The position numbers and the translations under genes are program-made. Shown here one piece after another: positions 26,101-34,980 of a DNA stretch of 64,000 bases (position 1 is its first letter; each line of letters starts with the position of its first letter). The stretch is taken from contig JACEVL010000154.1 of NCBI GenBank assembly GCA_020284085.1, forward strand, positions 1,612,143-1,676,142. The letters run 5' to 3'. A model generated the notes under the pieces. That model was not told the origin of the DNA. It did no database searches and worked only from the letters and a program-made list of their open reading frames with translations. The stretch comes from Aporrectodea caliginosa (taxonomy: Eukaryota; Annelida; Clitellata; Crassiclitellata; Lumbricidae).

Positions 26101-29100
26101 AGCATGGTGGGGCTTTGCTCGTCAGCAGGATAAAAACAGGCTCCAATCCATCATTTTATTATAAGTAGGATGAGGGGGTACCTCCCCGTTGACAGCCCAA
26201 CCTTTGACCGGCTCTGTGGCAAGACTGATACCACGGTCTCTTCACAGCTGTTCTAAACAACCCGGGCATGTTTTACATAAGTTGCATGTTTTACATAAGT
26301 TGTGCATGTTTACATAAGTTGCTCCCGACCTAGGAAATCAACTACCTATGTCCTTGACTTTTATTGACAATAATATGAGGAAAACATTTTTAGAATGCTG
26401 TACTCCTATTGATTTTGTATTTTGTCTAACGTTATCTGTACACCGGAGTGCGGCTGTTCTGAAATCAGTTTACCAGGGTAATAAAGAATATACTTACTTA
26501 CTTACAATACTCATATCATGCATATACATACAGTAATACAAATTCAATTAATATTATGTAAATCAAGTCCTGTGAACCTCTTGAGTCACTGTGTCATTAG
26601 ATGGAGTCCACTTAGTGGGTTCAAACCCACAATTGTTGGATTACAGACCAAACATGTTACTGAAGAGACCAACAAGCCACACAACAGAAAGGAGCACAAG
26701 ACTAACCTTCTTCTGAAGGGCTGTGATCTGTTGAGCGCGCCCCTTCCACCCGCTTGACCCACTCACGAGGGACTGCATTGAAACTCCTTCACCCACTTCC
26801 TGTGCCAAGATCTACAAAGACAAAACAACTGAACCAAATAACTGGCTCTAGATAAATGTTTGACAACAAGTTACATGAAAATGATGCACAGTACATTACA
26901 CTACATTGTTTACAACACCAGAAAATTCTTTACATGGTGCTATACAGCAGAGTACACTACATTAAATTACGGTAGAGCATATCATATATATATATAATAA
27001 TATATTCGTTTATTGAGAGAACAGGTTGTCAAACCGCAACCAGGTAAAGGTAATGAATAACGAGAATAATAGATGCTATTAGATATCTCAATTATTATTA
27101 TTATTTCCACATTCATATAGCACCACCACATAAGGATACAGTATCAGTTACTACAATCACAGAGCTACTAAGTTTATCACTGATGAAACAAGGCTATCGA
27201 ACAGAGATGCAAGCTCTTGACAGCATCCTATCAGAATATGCAATATAAAGGTCCAAGTTTCAGCAAAGGTCTAGAATGTTGGTACACACACAAGAAAGTG
27301 ACCAACCTTTATTAGTATGAGACTAACGTCTCCAAATTACAAACAGCAATGCTCAAAAATACTCAAAAAATAGCATAATAAGCAACAATTTCCGTGTTCA
27401 TACACTAACCAAATAATGAAGGGTTGTGTTTATGTAGCAGCATATGGAAGTATAGTCGCTCAAATTGTTTCAGTAAAGAATATTATTATTATTATTATTT
27501 TTAAATAATGAAGAGTTGTGTTTATGTAGCAGCATATGGAAGTAACTTATGCCCCTTTTCCATATTACGTGAGTGTTTAGAGAGTGATAAGGTGACTGGA
27601 TGGCTTCTTAACATTTGCCACAAAACAATTATTAATAATTTATAAGCATCATTGAATAAGTTATTAAGACCTTTTGAGCGACTTTTAGTTCAGCCTTGAT
27701 CGACTGAATCTGGTTTCGTAAATCCATGACTTTTGCTTCAGACTGTTTCAGTTTGTCTTGTGTAGTTTTCAGGTCATCTTGATTCAGCTCCTGAACAGAA
27801 ACGCAGACTACATGAAGCCAATCCATCTCAAATGTCTCGTCTTTCTATACAACTAAGAGAGCTACTGCATAAATGTGACAACTCATGGAAGACCTAAAAT
27901 CTTTTAAATATTTCTGTTACATTTACACATCAAGAAGTAACACGGAAAGACTGTCTGCATTCAAGTCTACCTGAAGACAGTTCCTGTTCACAGGGACCTT
28001 GAGCAAGTCCTTCTTCACACCTAATTCTTCAATGCCATTTACTGATGCTCTGCTATAAGATACTGGTGCTTAATAAGTACAGAAATAATACTAAATACAA
28101 TAGTAATAATAACAATAATAATAATAATAAGTATGATAAAGATGATAATATTAATAATCAAGAAGAGTGAACTGACTGCATATGAATTACAGCAACACTA
28201 GGGCAACCCAAAGAAAAACACTTTTGTACTTTAGTTTTCTTGTCTTGTTCTTCCTCAGAAAAGGAATAGCCACTCCCGCAGGTACAGCAATACTGGGCAA
28301 ACCAATGGTCATGCCCAAAGTATCATAGGTGGTGCTTTGGCATGCTAAAACCGACTCAGCAGTCAGCCCCCCAAATGAATGAATAAATAAGACCAATCAG
28401 GAACTGGCACAACTGCACACATTGTAAATAATTGCAACTTGATTATAATATAATATAATATTTTCGTTTATTCAGACAATCCGGTTGACAGACCGCAACC
28501 GGTTACAGTGTACAATTATGCAATTGAAACAATTCACAAGAACACAAATGACAGAAGACATAAATCTTAACTACTAACAGAGCAGACAGCCTGCAATACG
28601 CGGCGCCAATGGCAGCCTACAAAGCATGTCTACCCTACGGGGCTCGAACTCGGTACCTCTCGCTCTCCGTGCCAGATGTTAACCAAAGCGCTATCGGGCC
28701 CCCCATTCGCCAGGGGTTCCACTGCAACTGAGGTTAATACTGGGCTTAAACACCACGCTCTCATAGAATAGCTGATGTCCTTGTCAAATTAATTTATATA
28801 ACATAAACATACTATTTTATTATCATTATATATTATGTTATTATTATATTAATTATATTATGTTATTACTATAATTTTATCGTACTACATCATTTACAAA
28901 AGTAACATTATTTCTTTTAAAAAATAATTAAACAGCACAAAGACTCACCTTATTTTCCATTTCATTTGATCTGTGGTTTCGATTGTCATCCAAAACCTGA
29001 TTTAAAAAACAGATGATGGTGCTGTACTGCTGCTGCTGCTGATAATGATGATGATGATCATAATGATTAGAAAAGGCAGACTTGTATACAAGACATAAAA

Positions 29101-31195
29101 CTCAAGACCGAGACCGAGACCGAGACAGTGGGGTCCGAGACCGAGACCGAGACGAGACACCAGGTCCGAGACAGTTCGAGACAGTTCAAAACGAGTGAAA
29201 TGCATATTGGACCCAAGTCCAGAAACAATTTTTCTCAACTTTTGAAGTCTAATACATGGGTCAAGTCACTGAAATCAGCCGATCACCTGAATTGCATAAA
29301 CTATAAAGAAATTAAATATTTCAGGCATTCTGAAATCTTCTAAATTATTCTAAAATTTAAACCAAAAAATTCCATATAGGCCCTAGGCCTATTAGAGATT
29401 TAGCGACATAAGTCACATCACTCACCTTGAGAAACTAGATGTTGTTCCAAGTGTTTCGCTTATGTTGGCTTTACACAAACGACGAACGGCATGCCATTTA
29501 TTTTGCTTTTCATTGATTTCAAACTGCGTGAATGCAAATTTCACGATTTCAGGTTCTTTATGAGACATTTTAGGATATTTGGAAATTTTGGACTGAAAGT
29601 GCAAACTTAAGACTGATTTTTTCAATACTCTTAGGTAAATCTTAATACCAGAAACACCGCTTTTTAAAACTTCCTGTCTGTTTGGCACTTCCGATTAACT
29701 AGTTATCCGTTCGGCACAAGACAATTTTACAGCGCAATACTGTACGAAGTTCCGAACAAAATACAGTTTGTACGAGAACTTTGGAGACCGCTTCTACAAG
29801 AGAACAAGACTTTCGCTTCGAGACAGTTTCCAAAAAGACAAGACTTTCGCTTCGAGACAGTTTCCAAAAGACAAGACTTTCGCTTCGAGACAGTTTCCAA
29901 AAAGTCGAAAATGACCTCGAGACCGAGACAGTGGGGTCCGAGACCGAGACATCAAAACACCTGTCTCGAGACGTCTCGAGACCGAGACAGTGTCTCGAGA
30001 CAATACAACTCTGAGAAAAGGTAAAGGTAAGTTTCAAGGCTCTTTTCAAACTCCTCAGAACCAGCTTTTTAACCTCCCAACTTGCCCTGATGCTCAATTA
30101 TGGACCCCAAAAGGAGAGAGGGCTAAGTAGGCAACATATTCCAAAGATAGTTTCCCAGTCTTATTCCATGGATAGTTACCCACCCAAGTACTCATATCCT
30201 ACTGACAATAAAGATGAAAACAACTATGGTCATTATGATGATGATGACAAAGCAGACTTTAATGATGATGATGATGACGACATTGATGAAGATGATGACG
30301 ATGATGATGATGATGACAATGATGACGACGACGACAATGATGAACACACAATTGGTTGTCGACCTCCTTTTCCAGTTCTTGACATTTCCGAGCAAGTTGT
30401 TTCGCCTTGGTCCGTTCTGACTCCGCTTCAGCTGTCAGTTCACGAACCTTCTTCGACAGTTCTACAATCTTCATAGCAGCGCTGTCATTTGTCATGCCAG
30501 AGACGCCAGCAGCAACCAACGCCTTCTCAGCATCCTGCTTCTTCTTCAGCTTTCGAATTTCCTGGTCCTTCTCGCTCAGCAACCGATACAGTCGACCATT
30601 TTCATCCTTCAACTCCTATTACAAAGATTTTCAATGTAAATTTAAATGCAATTCAAAATATAAACAATAGATTCTTGATTTGCATTGAAAATTTAAGCGT
30701 CAAAATAAACAAATCCATGATTATTTTACAGGTTAATAAACTCTTCCAACTCTAATAACAAAGACTGTCAATGCAAGTTTTACACACAGAAAGCTACAAA
30801 AATAACATAATAAATGATTTGACTGATATAACTCCCATCAAACTTTGTTTATGGAAGTTGACAAATTAGACAAATTTAAATGAAGTAAAATTTAAAAAAA
30901 TAAAATTCTGTACAGAACTACATAATAATGTTTCAATATATGAAAATCAATCCTTCCATGTAAAAATCATTACTTGAACCTGTAATGTGACACACTGCAG
31001 GGTCACCATGTAATGAGAGTTGTCAGCATCATTACGGGTACGGGTAGGGTCGGGTGGTAGTTTTGGGTACGGGTCGGGTAGCAAAAATGTTGTACTTGCA
31101 GACCTCTACTAGTCATGCCTCAGATTTAAATTTCCGTGTGACTGTGCATTAAAAATTTTAATAATAATAATAGTAATATTATTATAATAATAATA

Positions 31196-31260
<65 letters not shown>

Positions 31261-32503
31261 GTAATAATAATAATGACTATAAGATTACTTTAGTCAATAA
31301 GCACAATACTGTAACAGCGCACTCGTATTTGTTCATCCGGTTGCTCTGGAACCAATTCGGAGTTCATTAATCCAGAATTTTTAGCAGACGAAGATGGATT
31401 GGAAAGCTACAAAAGCAAGAAACAGATTCCTTTATAATTGTGCTGATCCCTGGCATACTCTCACATGCTGAATTTTACCCTGCTATTCAAGAAGCAATCG
31501 TCATCCTCTTAACATTACCTGTACAATTGATAGGTCGTTCAGTACGATGCGTCATATGAAAGCATGGCTAAGAGCAACCATGCCAGATGACCGTTTATCC
31601 GGATTATGCATGCTCAGTGTACACCGAGAAAAAAATCAACGCCAACAAAGCAGAATTTATGGAGAAAGGGGTAGACGAGTTTGGCAGAGACCTCAGAGGA
31701 CTTCAATTTCTGTTCAAATAACTCTCGCTTTTTAACTGTTATAAAAACTTTTCATGAAAAACTTTCATTAAAGTCTAAATAACTGATTTTTTTGGATACT
31801 GTTTTAAATGTTCAAATGTTACATTTAAAAACGTCTATGAAAAATCCACATGTTCTTAATTTCCTGCTTTGCATTTTTCAAGCTCTTGCTAAAAAATGTA
31901 ACCGTGACCATTGCGTTTTGCCCCTTCTGCAAACATATCTGCAGGTGCCCATGGGTAAAGCTACAGAAGCTAAATGCTCATCAGTGAAATCCTTAGAAGT
32001 GTTTCTGTTATTATCTGTTGACTCAAACCAAGACTATTAATACAGTCACATTATAAAACATCAATTACCAATTAACCTGACCTTAGCTTATGGGGTGCTC
32101 GATAGTGCCGTGGTTAGCATGCTGGACCATCAATTGAGAGCACTGGGGGTTCAAATCTTTGCGAGGGCAGAAATTTGGTTCAAGATTTCTGCTACACGTG
32201 TGCCCCCTAGCAAACTCAGGTATAATGAGTACACTGCCCGTACACTATCAGTGGGATAATCAGACAGTGAGGGAGAGGACTGGGCATCCACTGATTCTGC
32301 CCTTGATGTGCACTTGCCTTTAGGTCAAGGTCATCATCAATGCCAAATGAAAGACTAGGCTCTTTGCTTCCATCTTCTGTGTTCTTCTTTGTCTTGTCCT
32401 GCTGTTTCTGTTGCTGCTGCTGTAGCAGGCGCTTCTGCTGCTGTTCCTGCAGCTGCTGGAACTGCCTCCTCAGCATCTCATCAGATGCTGATGGAGCCAG
32501 CAT
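17447..32503 (-). CDS. CCDC13: CCDC13 orthologue, 15 coding exons, 662 aa
   Basis: CCDC13 is a coiled-coil protein; the human protein is reported at centriolar satellites and is needed for ciliogenesis and genome stability. Here the coding exons (5' to 3') are 32503-32318, 31406-31323, 30615-30364, 28996-28949, 27790-27671, 26811-26707, 25197-25018, 24185-24109, 23457-23358, 22981-22775, 22277-22156, 21411-21292, 19088-18970, 18167-18059 and 17606-17447. All exon phases join and the sum is 1989 nt, giving 662 aa against about 715 in human. Diagnostic blocks are ENGRLYRLL (about 95-103), KIVELSKK (about 139-146), DLRNQIQS (about 213-220), KGRAQQI (about 253-259) and ERDRLTELV in the C-terminal half, with an ending close to the vertebrate one. 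The N-terminus is Gln-rich and the rest is predicted coiled coil. A 5' non-coding exon is likely. Confidence 0.95.
18059..18167 (-). CDS. CCDC13: CCDC13 coding exon 14 (residues 574-610)
   Basis: 109 nt, found because exons 13 and 15 do not join in phase without it. Acceptor GTGGGATGCAG, donor ATGAA|GTAAGG. Ends GGLEELQMK, matching the vertebrate Glu-Glu-Leu-rich lead into the last helix. Confidence 0.88.
18190..18243 (+). repeat. LINE/SINE 3' hairpin tail in CCDC13 intron 13
   Basis: TAGCGCCTTCGTGAGTTTC, then TTATAAGGCGCTATATAAAT and a (CATA) run. A diverged 3' end of the GCGCC family. Confidence 0.6.
18630..18735 (+). mobile_element. LINE 3' end fragment in CCDC13 intron 13
   Basis: Starts with remnants of the LINE C-terminus (a CTGTTCTTTTTGGGCGTGTT segment reading like LFGRVGVGS) and runs through the hairpin GAGCGCCTCTGAGTAG...CTTGAAGGGGCGCTATA to an (AATG)n tail. 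Opposite in sense to CCDC13. Confidence 0.75.
18970..19088 (-). CDS. CCDC13: CCDC13 coding exon 13 (residues 534-574)
   Basis: 119 nt, completing an Arg codon and leaving one nucleotide. Encodes [20 protein letters not shown], parallel to the vertebrate Glu/Arg-rich helix. Acceptor CACAATATCAG, donor CAG|GTATAT. Confidence 0.9.
19257..19712. repeat. (ACAT/ATAT)n array in CCDC13 intron 12
   Basis: Mixed CATA/TATA tetranucleotides with palindromic character. Tyr/Ile frames here are spurious. Confidence 0.95.
19729..19914 (-). mobile_element. tRNA-derived SINE with LINE-like 3' hairpin (family A)
   Basis: Minus strand: a pol III head (GGGGTATGTTCGGTGCC, box B GGGTTCGAATCC), a body shared with 49366-49570 (CCTGGGCAATCCTTCACTGC), then GTCGGGAGCGCCTCTGAATA and the closing GAGGCGCTATAA. 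Lies in CCDC13 intron 12 in the gene's orientation. Confidence 0.8.
19990..20215. repeat. (ACAT/ATAT)n array
   Basis: Second block of the same microsatellite, separated from the first by a family-A SINE. Confidence 0.95.
20221..20335 (+). repeat. Two partial SINE family A heads in tandem
   Basis: GGTATGTTCGGTGCCTTGCA followed by GGAGGGTTGCGGGT, then a second related copy (GGTATGTTTGGTGCCGCACA). Opposite orientation to the copy at 19729-19914, and both lack the 3' hairpin. Confidence 0.7.
20365..20530. repeat. (CATA)n array
   Basis: Third block of the intron 12 microsatellite, ending in (CA)n. Confidence 0.93.
21091..21248. repeat. (CAGT)n microsatellite, about 40 copies, next to CCDC13 exon 12
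   Basis: Essentially perfect tetranucleotide array ending 44 nt from the exon 12 boundary (21292), on the donor side. Confidence 0.97.
21292..21411 (-). CDS. CCDC13: CCDC13 coding exon 12 (residues 494-534)
   Basis: 120 nt. Encodes [20 protein letters not shown], one of the best matches to the vertebrate protein. Acceptor TTTTTAATCTAG, donor AAG|GTCATT. A (CAGT)n array starts 44 nt past the exon end. Confidence 0.93.
21730..22130. repeat. 20-bp minisatellite next to CCDC13 exon 11
   Basis: About 20 tandem units alternating between TCAACTCTAATTCAACTAGG and TCAACAGTAACTCAACTAGG, with a few 19-bp units. It ends about 26 nt from the exon 11 donor. Confidence 0.93.
22156..22277 (-). CDS. CCDC13: CCDC13 coding exon 11 (residues 454-494)
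   Basis: 122 nt, entering in phase 0 and leaving two nucleotides of an Arg codon (TCGAG|GTCTGT). Ser/Arg-rich, matching the variable Ser-rich linker of vertebrate CCDC13. A 20-bp minisatellite begins about 26 nt past the donor. Confidence 0.82.
22300..22665. repeat. Local tandem duplication in CCDC13 intron 10
   Basis: The block ACTCCTCAAGTTGGGTGAGA to TTAGCTGAAACACTCATTAT occurs at about 22408-22498 and again at about 22570-22663. The lead TTACATCAATGGCACCTCAT occurs three times (about 22303, 22345, 22519). Confidence 0.85.
22775..22981 (-). CDS. CCDC13: CCDC13 coding exon 10 (residues 385-453)
   Basis: 207 nt, phase 0. A long coiled coil ([24 protein letters not shown]). I use donor TCA|GTAGGT because it keeps phase 0 with exon 11. 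An upstream CG|GTTTTC (end at 22782) would break phase. Confidence 0.88.
23358..23457 (-). CDS. CCDC13: CCDC13 coding exon 9 (residues 351-384)
   Basis: 100 nt. Its first base completes the Arg codon from exon 8. Contains [12 protein letters not shown] and [13 protein letters not shown], strongly conserved. Acceptor ATTACTTAACAG, donor GTG|GTCGGT. Confidence 0.92.
24109..24185 (-). CDS. CCDC13: CCDC13 coding exon 8 (residues 326-351)
   Basis: 77 nt, entering in phase 0 and leaving two nucleotides of an Arg codon. The helix is [16 protein letters not shown] and onward. Donor CCAG|GTCACA. Confidence 0.9.
25018..25197 (-). CDS. CCDC13: CCDC13 coding exon 7 (residues 266-325)
   Basis: 180 nt, phase 0. 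Begins [13 protein letters not shown] and ends in a basic coiled coil ([14 protein letters not shown]). Acceptor CTGTTTCCTAG, donor GAG|GTGGGT. Confidence 0.9.
26707..26811 (-). CDS. CCDC13: CCDC13 coding exon 6 (residues 231-265)
   Basis: 105 nt, phase 0. Encodes [15 protein letters not shown] and [15 protein letters not shown], collinear with the vertebrate protein. Acceptor TTGTCTTTGTAG, donor AAG|GTTAGT. Confidence 0.93.
26985..27062 (-). repeat. Truncated SINE family B tail
   Basis: ATATTCGTTTATTGAGAGAA, then CAAACCGCAACCAGGT; related to the 3' part of the SINE at 28451-28704. The tRNA head is missing. Confidence 0.5.
27671..27790 (-). CDS. CCDC13: CCDC13 coding exon 5 (residues 191-230)
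   Basis: 120 nt, phase 0. Contains [20 protein letters not shown], one of the most conserved CCDC13 blocks. Acceptor TTTCTGTTCAG, donor AAAAG|GTCTTA. Confidence 0.93.
28451..28704 (-). mobile_element. tRNA-derived SINE (family B) in CCDC13 intron 4
   Basis: The minus strand begins with a tRNA-like head (GCCCGATAGCGCTTTGGTTA, box B GAGTTCGAGCCCCG), followed by a body (CTGTCTGCTCTGTTAGTAGT) and an AT-rich tail. A second copy lies at 35821-36050. Confidence 0.75.
28949..28996 (-). CDS. CCDC13: CCDC13 coding exon 4 (residues 175-190)
   Basis: A 48-nt micro-exon, phase 0, with a good acceptor (TTAAATCAG) and an excellent donor (AAG|GTGAGT). The peptide is [16 protein letters not shown]. It falls in the poorly conserved linker between the first and second helical blocks. 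Confidence 0.75.
29077..30013. mobile_element. hAT-like element in CCDC13 intron 3
   Basis: Starts CAGACTTGTAT and ends ATACAACTCTG, flanked by an exact 8-bp duplication AGAAAAGG (29069-29076 and 30014-30021). Subterminal regions are dense in GAGACCGAGACCGAGAC, and about 29800-29900 has three tandem copies of an approximately 31-bp unit (TTTCGCTTCGAGACAGTTTC). No transposase recognised. Confidence 0.85.
30210..30345. repeat. (GAT)n array in CCDC13 intron 3
   Basis: Imperfect GATGATGAC repeats about 20-150 nt past the exon 3 donor. Confidence 0.9.
30364..30615 (-). CDS. CCDC13: CCDC13 coding exon 3 (residues 91-174)
   Basis: 252 nt, phase 0. Begins [13 protein letters not shown] and contains [12 protein letters not shown] and [13 protein letters not shown], all close to the human protein. 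The donor GAG|GTCGAC is weak but phase-correct. A GAT-rich microsatellite starts just downstream in the intron (about 30345 and lower). Confidence 0.92.
31141..31275. repeat. (AAT)n microsatellite in CCDC13 intron 2
   Basis: Long ATA trinucleotide run about 48 nt downstream of the exon 2 donor. Confidence 0.95.
31323..31406 (-). CDS. CCDC13: CCDC13 coding exon 2 (residues 63-90)
   Basis: 84 nt, phase 0 at both ends. Acceptor GCTTTTGTAG, donor CGA|GTGCGC (weak). Encodes a Ser/Asn-rich linker ending EQPDEQIR that leads into the first coiled coil. Sequence conservation is low here, so support is mainly splice sites and phase. Confidence 0.75.
32092..32245 (+). mobile_element. tRNA-like SINE (family C) in CCDC13 intron 1
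   Basis: Head GGGGTGCTCGATAGTGCCGT with box A TGGTTAGCATGCTGG and box B GGGTTCAAATC, followed by TTGGTTCAAGATTTCTGC and CCCCCTAGCAAACTCAGG. The last two blocks recur at 36885-36960. It lies antisense to CCDC13; the tail of the copy approaches the exon 1 donor. Confidence 0.65.
32318..32503 (-). CDS. CCDC13: CCDC13 coding exon 1 (residues 1-62)
   Basis: Starts [20 protein letters not shown], followed by a Gln/Lys-rich helix and an acidic end (DDDLDLK). The phase-correct donor is AAAG|GCAAGT, a GC rather than GT donor. Upstream of the ATG is TTTCTTAG, an acceptor-like site about 15 nt away, suggesting an untranslated first exon. Confidence 0.9.
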
Positions 32504-33432
32504 CTTGAACGGTTAGTCTAAGAAAGTAAGTACTCTTCATTACAATGCATAATGTGAATATTAGTTTTATAGTTATTTTTACCAGAGGTATCTATTGCCC
32601 CACGAAATTTTAAAAATTCCTGGAGATTAGGAACTATATCTGAAAGACCATTATCAACATCACAATAGTCATCATCACTATCATCACCATCACAATCACC
32701 ACCAACACTAGCAACATCATTATCAGTTTTAAATTTGAGTCAGGGAAATCCCACAAGAGATAAAATTGTCAAGAGACTATTACTATTATCTGGAACAGCT
32801 ACAATCTTATTTAATTATCATCATCATTATCCAAAAAATCAAAGCAAACAGTCACACACCAGTGTGAATATGAAGCCAGGCAGTAGTGCAGTTAAATATC
32901 CAGTCAAAAATAGTGTTATATGAAGTGTGTCCTAAAGGAAGAAAGAGTTCAAGCTTTGAAGAAATTGGTAGTCAGTTTGGTTCTTTGGGGCAGCAGTATT
33001 GGATACAACATGGTTGATTCAACAATTCCAAATGTTACTTCAACTGTAGCAAATGACCACATTAATGCACAGTGTGCACACCCTCACTGTAAGGTGATTC
33101 TTTATGTGGGTGCAAACTGTTGCATATAAACATCATTAGCAAAACACCCCATCTAAAGATATAAGACAGAATCTTGAAACTCAAGTTGAATGCTAGGACT
33201 TCATGCCATTATCCTAACAATATTGTCAAGTTGACAAACTTGTTGTTAACAATTTTGCCATTGAACCAATCATAAAAGTATTGCATTTATTTCACATTTG
33301 CATTTACACGAATTCCAGAGTACAGTGTACATCATTAGCAAAACACAACTTCAGTATAATATTTTTCTGACAACATTAGATATTATCAGTCAAGGTATGA
33401 ACAAATACCCGGTATAATGATTTGAATGTAAA
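32504..33432. other. Region upstream of CCDC13
   Basis: Expected to hold the CCDC13 5' UTR exon and promoter. I see an acceptor-like TTTCTTAG on the minus strand just upstream of the ATG but cannot place a first exon or a core promoter. A large transposon begins at 33433. Confidence 0.35.
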
Positions 33433-33966
33433 GGTAGAACTCGGGATTTACTGGGGTGGTCCTAGAGGCACCAAATCATACCTGGTGATACCTGGCACCT
33501 AAACTAGTCGATCGCACCTATTCCCGATCTGCGGAAACGATCCGTTAATTTTTTACAATTTTTTAAAATCCAATGTTAAACAGTCGGCTATAGCATGTTT
33601 ACGTTACTCTACGCCTATACCGGAAGTCACGTTAAGGATGCGCCATTCACATGAACTTTTATAGCGCATTACAAAGCATGAACATAATATCTGCAGACAA
33701 TCATAGGGCCTATATGAGATTTTTATAGCGCATTGCCTTGCAACTCACAAAAACCTATGTCTACAGATAATCATTGTATCGTTTATATTTAGATATTCGG
33801 CGCCTTCTAAGGTTTCTTGCCCTCAACAAAACTCAGCTGTGGTGATGGAAATTCTGTTGATAGATACCTGGCTGAGAGTGAGTATCATTTGTAATGGCAG
33901 GGCGTTTGGATATGCACTCAGAACCAAGCAACTTTTTACGTTGAATGAATCAATCCTTACTGATAT

Positions 33967-34002
33967 CACAGTATAAATAATCATATGATTATTTATACTG
34001 TG
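33967..34002. repeat. Perfect 36-bp palindrome
   Basis: CACAGTATAAATAATCAT followed by its exact reverse complement, inside the MULE-like element; flanking ATATC/GATAT extends it imperfectly. Confidence 0.85.
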
Positions 34003-34025
34003 CTGATATGCTTGGTCTGCTACGG

Positions 34026-34274
34026 TCAAGCATTCCTCAAACCTGTGATGAGTCTTCGAGGTCAGTTGCCAAGGGCTTGCTGAATGAACTTCACCCTTCA
34101 TTCGCGAAGCTCTTCACTGTTATAACAACTCCTGCAGCTGGTGACTGCTTCTATACAGCAGTTTCTTTAACACTTTTCGGCAATAAGAAGTATATGGAAC
34201 TTATTCGTTTGTGCACGGCATTTATGTTAATTCGGTACAGTAATGTAATAATAATAATAATATCTTTTCTTTAA
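34026..34274 (+). pseudogene. OTU cysteine-protease-like remnant
   Basis: The frame reads RSVAKGLLNELHPSF, then TTPAAGDCFYTAVSLTLFG, which matches the OTU active-site region (normally Asp-Gly-x-Cys-hydrophobic, then Ala-Val/Ile-Ser and a Leu-Phe-Gly turn). The nucleophile Cys is kept, but the preceding Asp is Ala. The frame ends early, before any catalytic His. It is part of the surrounding transposon, not a host deubiquitinase. Confidence 0.65.
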
Positions 34275-34335
34275 TCAAGACAGAGACAGCATGAAAGGAG
34301 GACTCATTGAATTTTTCACTTTGGACTCTGGAGTC

Positions 34336-34980
34336 CAGTGTGATTCTCGTTAACGATAACGAAAATGTTCGTTAACGAAAATAAAATGATTTCGTTAACG
34401 ATAACTATAACTACAACTAAAAAATATCATTAACTATAACAATAACTATAAGGAAAATTCATCTTTATTTTCGTTAATACAAAAAATCAAAATAGAAAGT
34501 GCAATGTGGACGATTCAACATAAATGAGAACGAAAAATGCGATATTTTTATTATTCAATTTGTCAGTTACTTTGGTAACTCGTGTATTCATGAAGCTGAA
34601 TGCACCCATGTTTCATGTTTTCACATGTTTCGCCTCAGATTCACATTTCGGTGTGACCTTGCGTGCGCAGTTACAATACAAATTTATTTAATAATAATAA
34701 TAATAATAATAATAAAGGCTTTCAAAGCTCTGAGCAAATTGTGAAACAGCATGTTAATACGCACAATTTTGCTAATAGCCTTAATTATTGTAACTAAGTA
34801 GTAACTAAAATTAGCTAAAATAAAAATCCATTAACTATAACTATAACTAAAAATAATACTAACTCTAACTCTAACTAAAATAAAAACCATTAACTATAAC
34901 TGTAACTATAACTAAAATAAAAACCATTATCTATAACTGTAACCATAACTAAAATAAAATCTGTAAGGAAAATCACACTG
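34336..34980. mobile_element. hAT-like MITE nested in the MULE-like element
   Basis: Starts CAGTGTGATTCTCGTTAACG and ends AAAATCACACTG. Flanks CTGGAGTC (34328-34335) and ATGAAGTC (34981-34988) match 6 of 8. The interior is simple AT-rich sequence of the form (TAACTATAACTAAAA)n. Related in style to the elements at 37982 and 55885. Confidence 0.7.

Noticed and set aside
28620..28704. Possible tRNA gene (box A and box B present)
   Set aside because: No closing acceptor stem, and a second copy with the same attached body (35821-36050) shows it is a SINE head.
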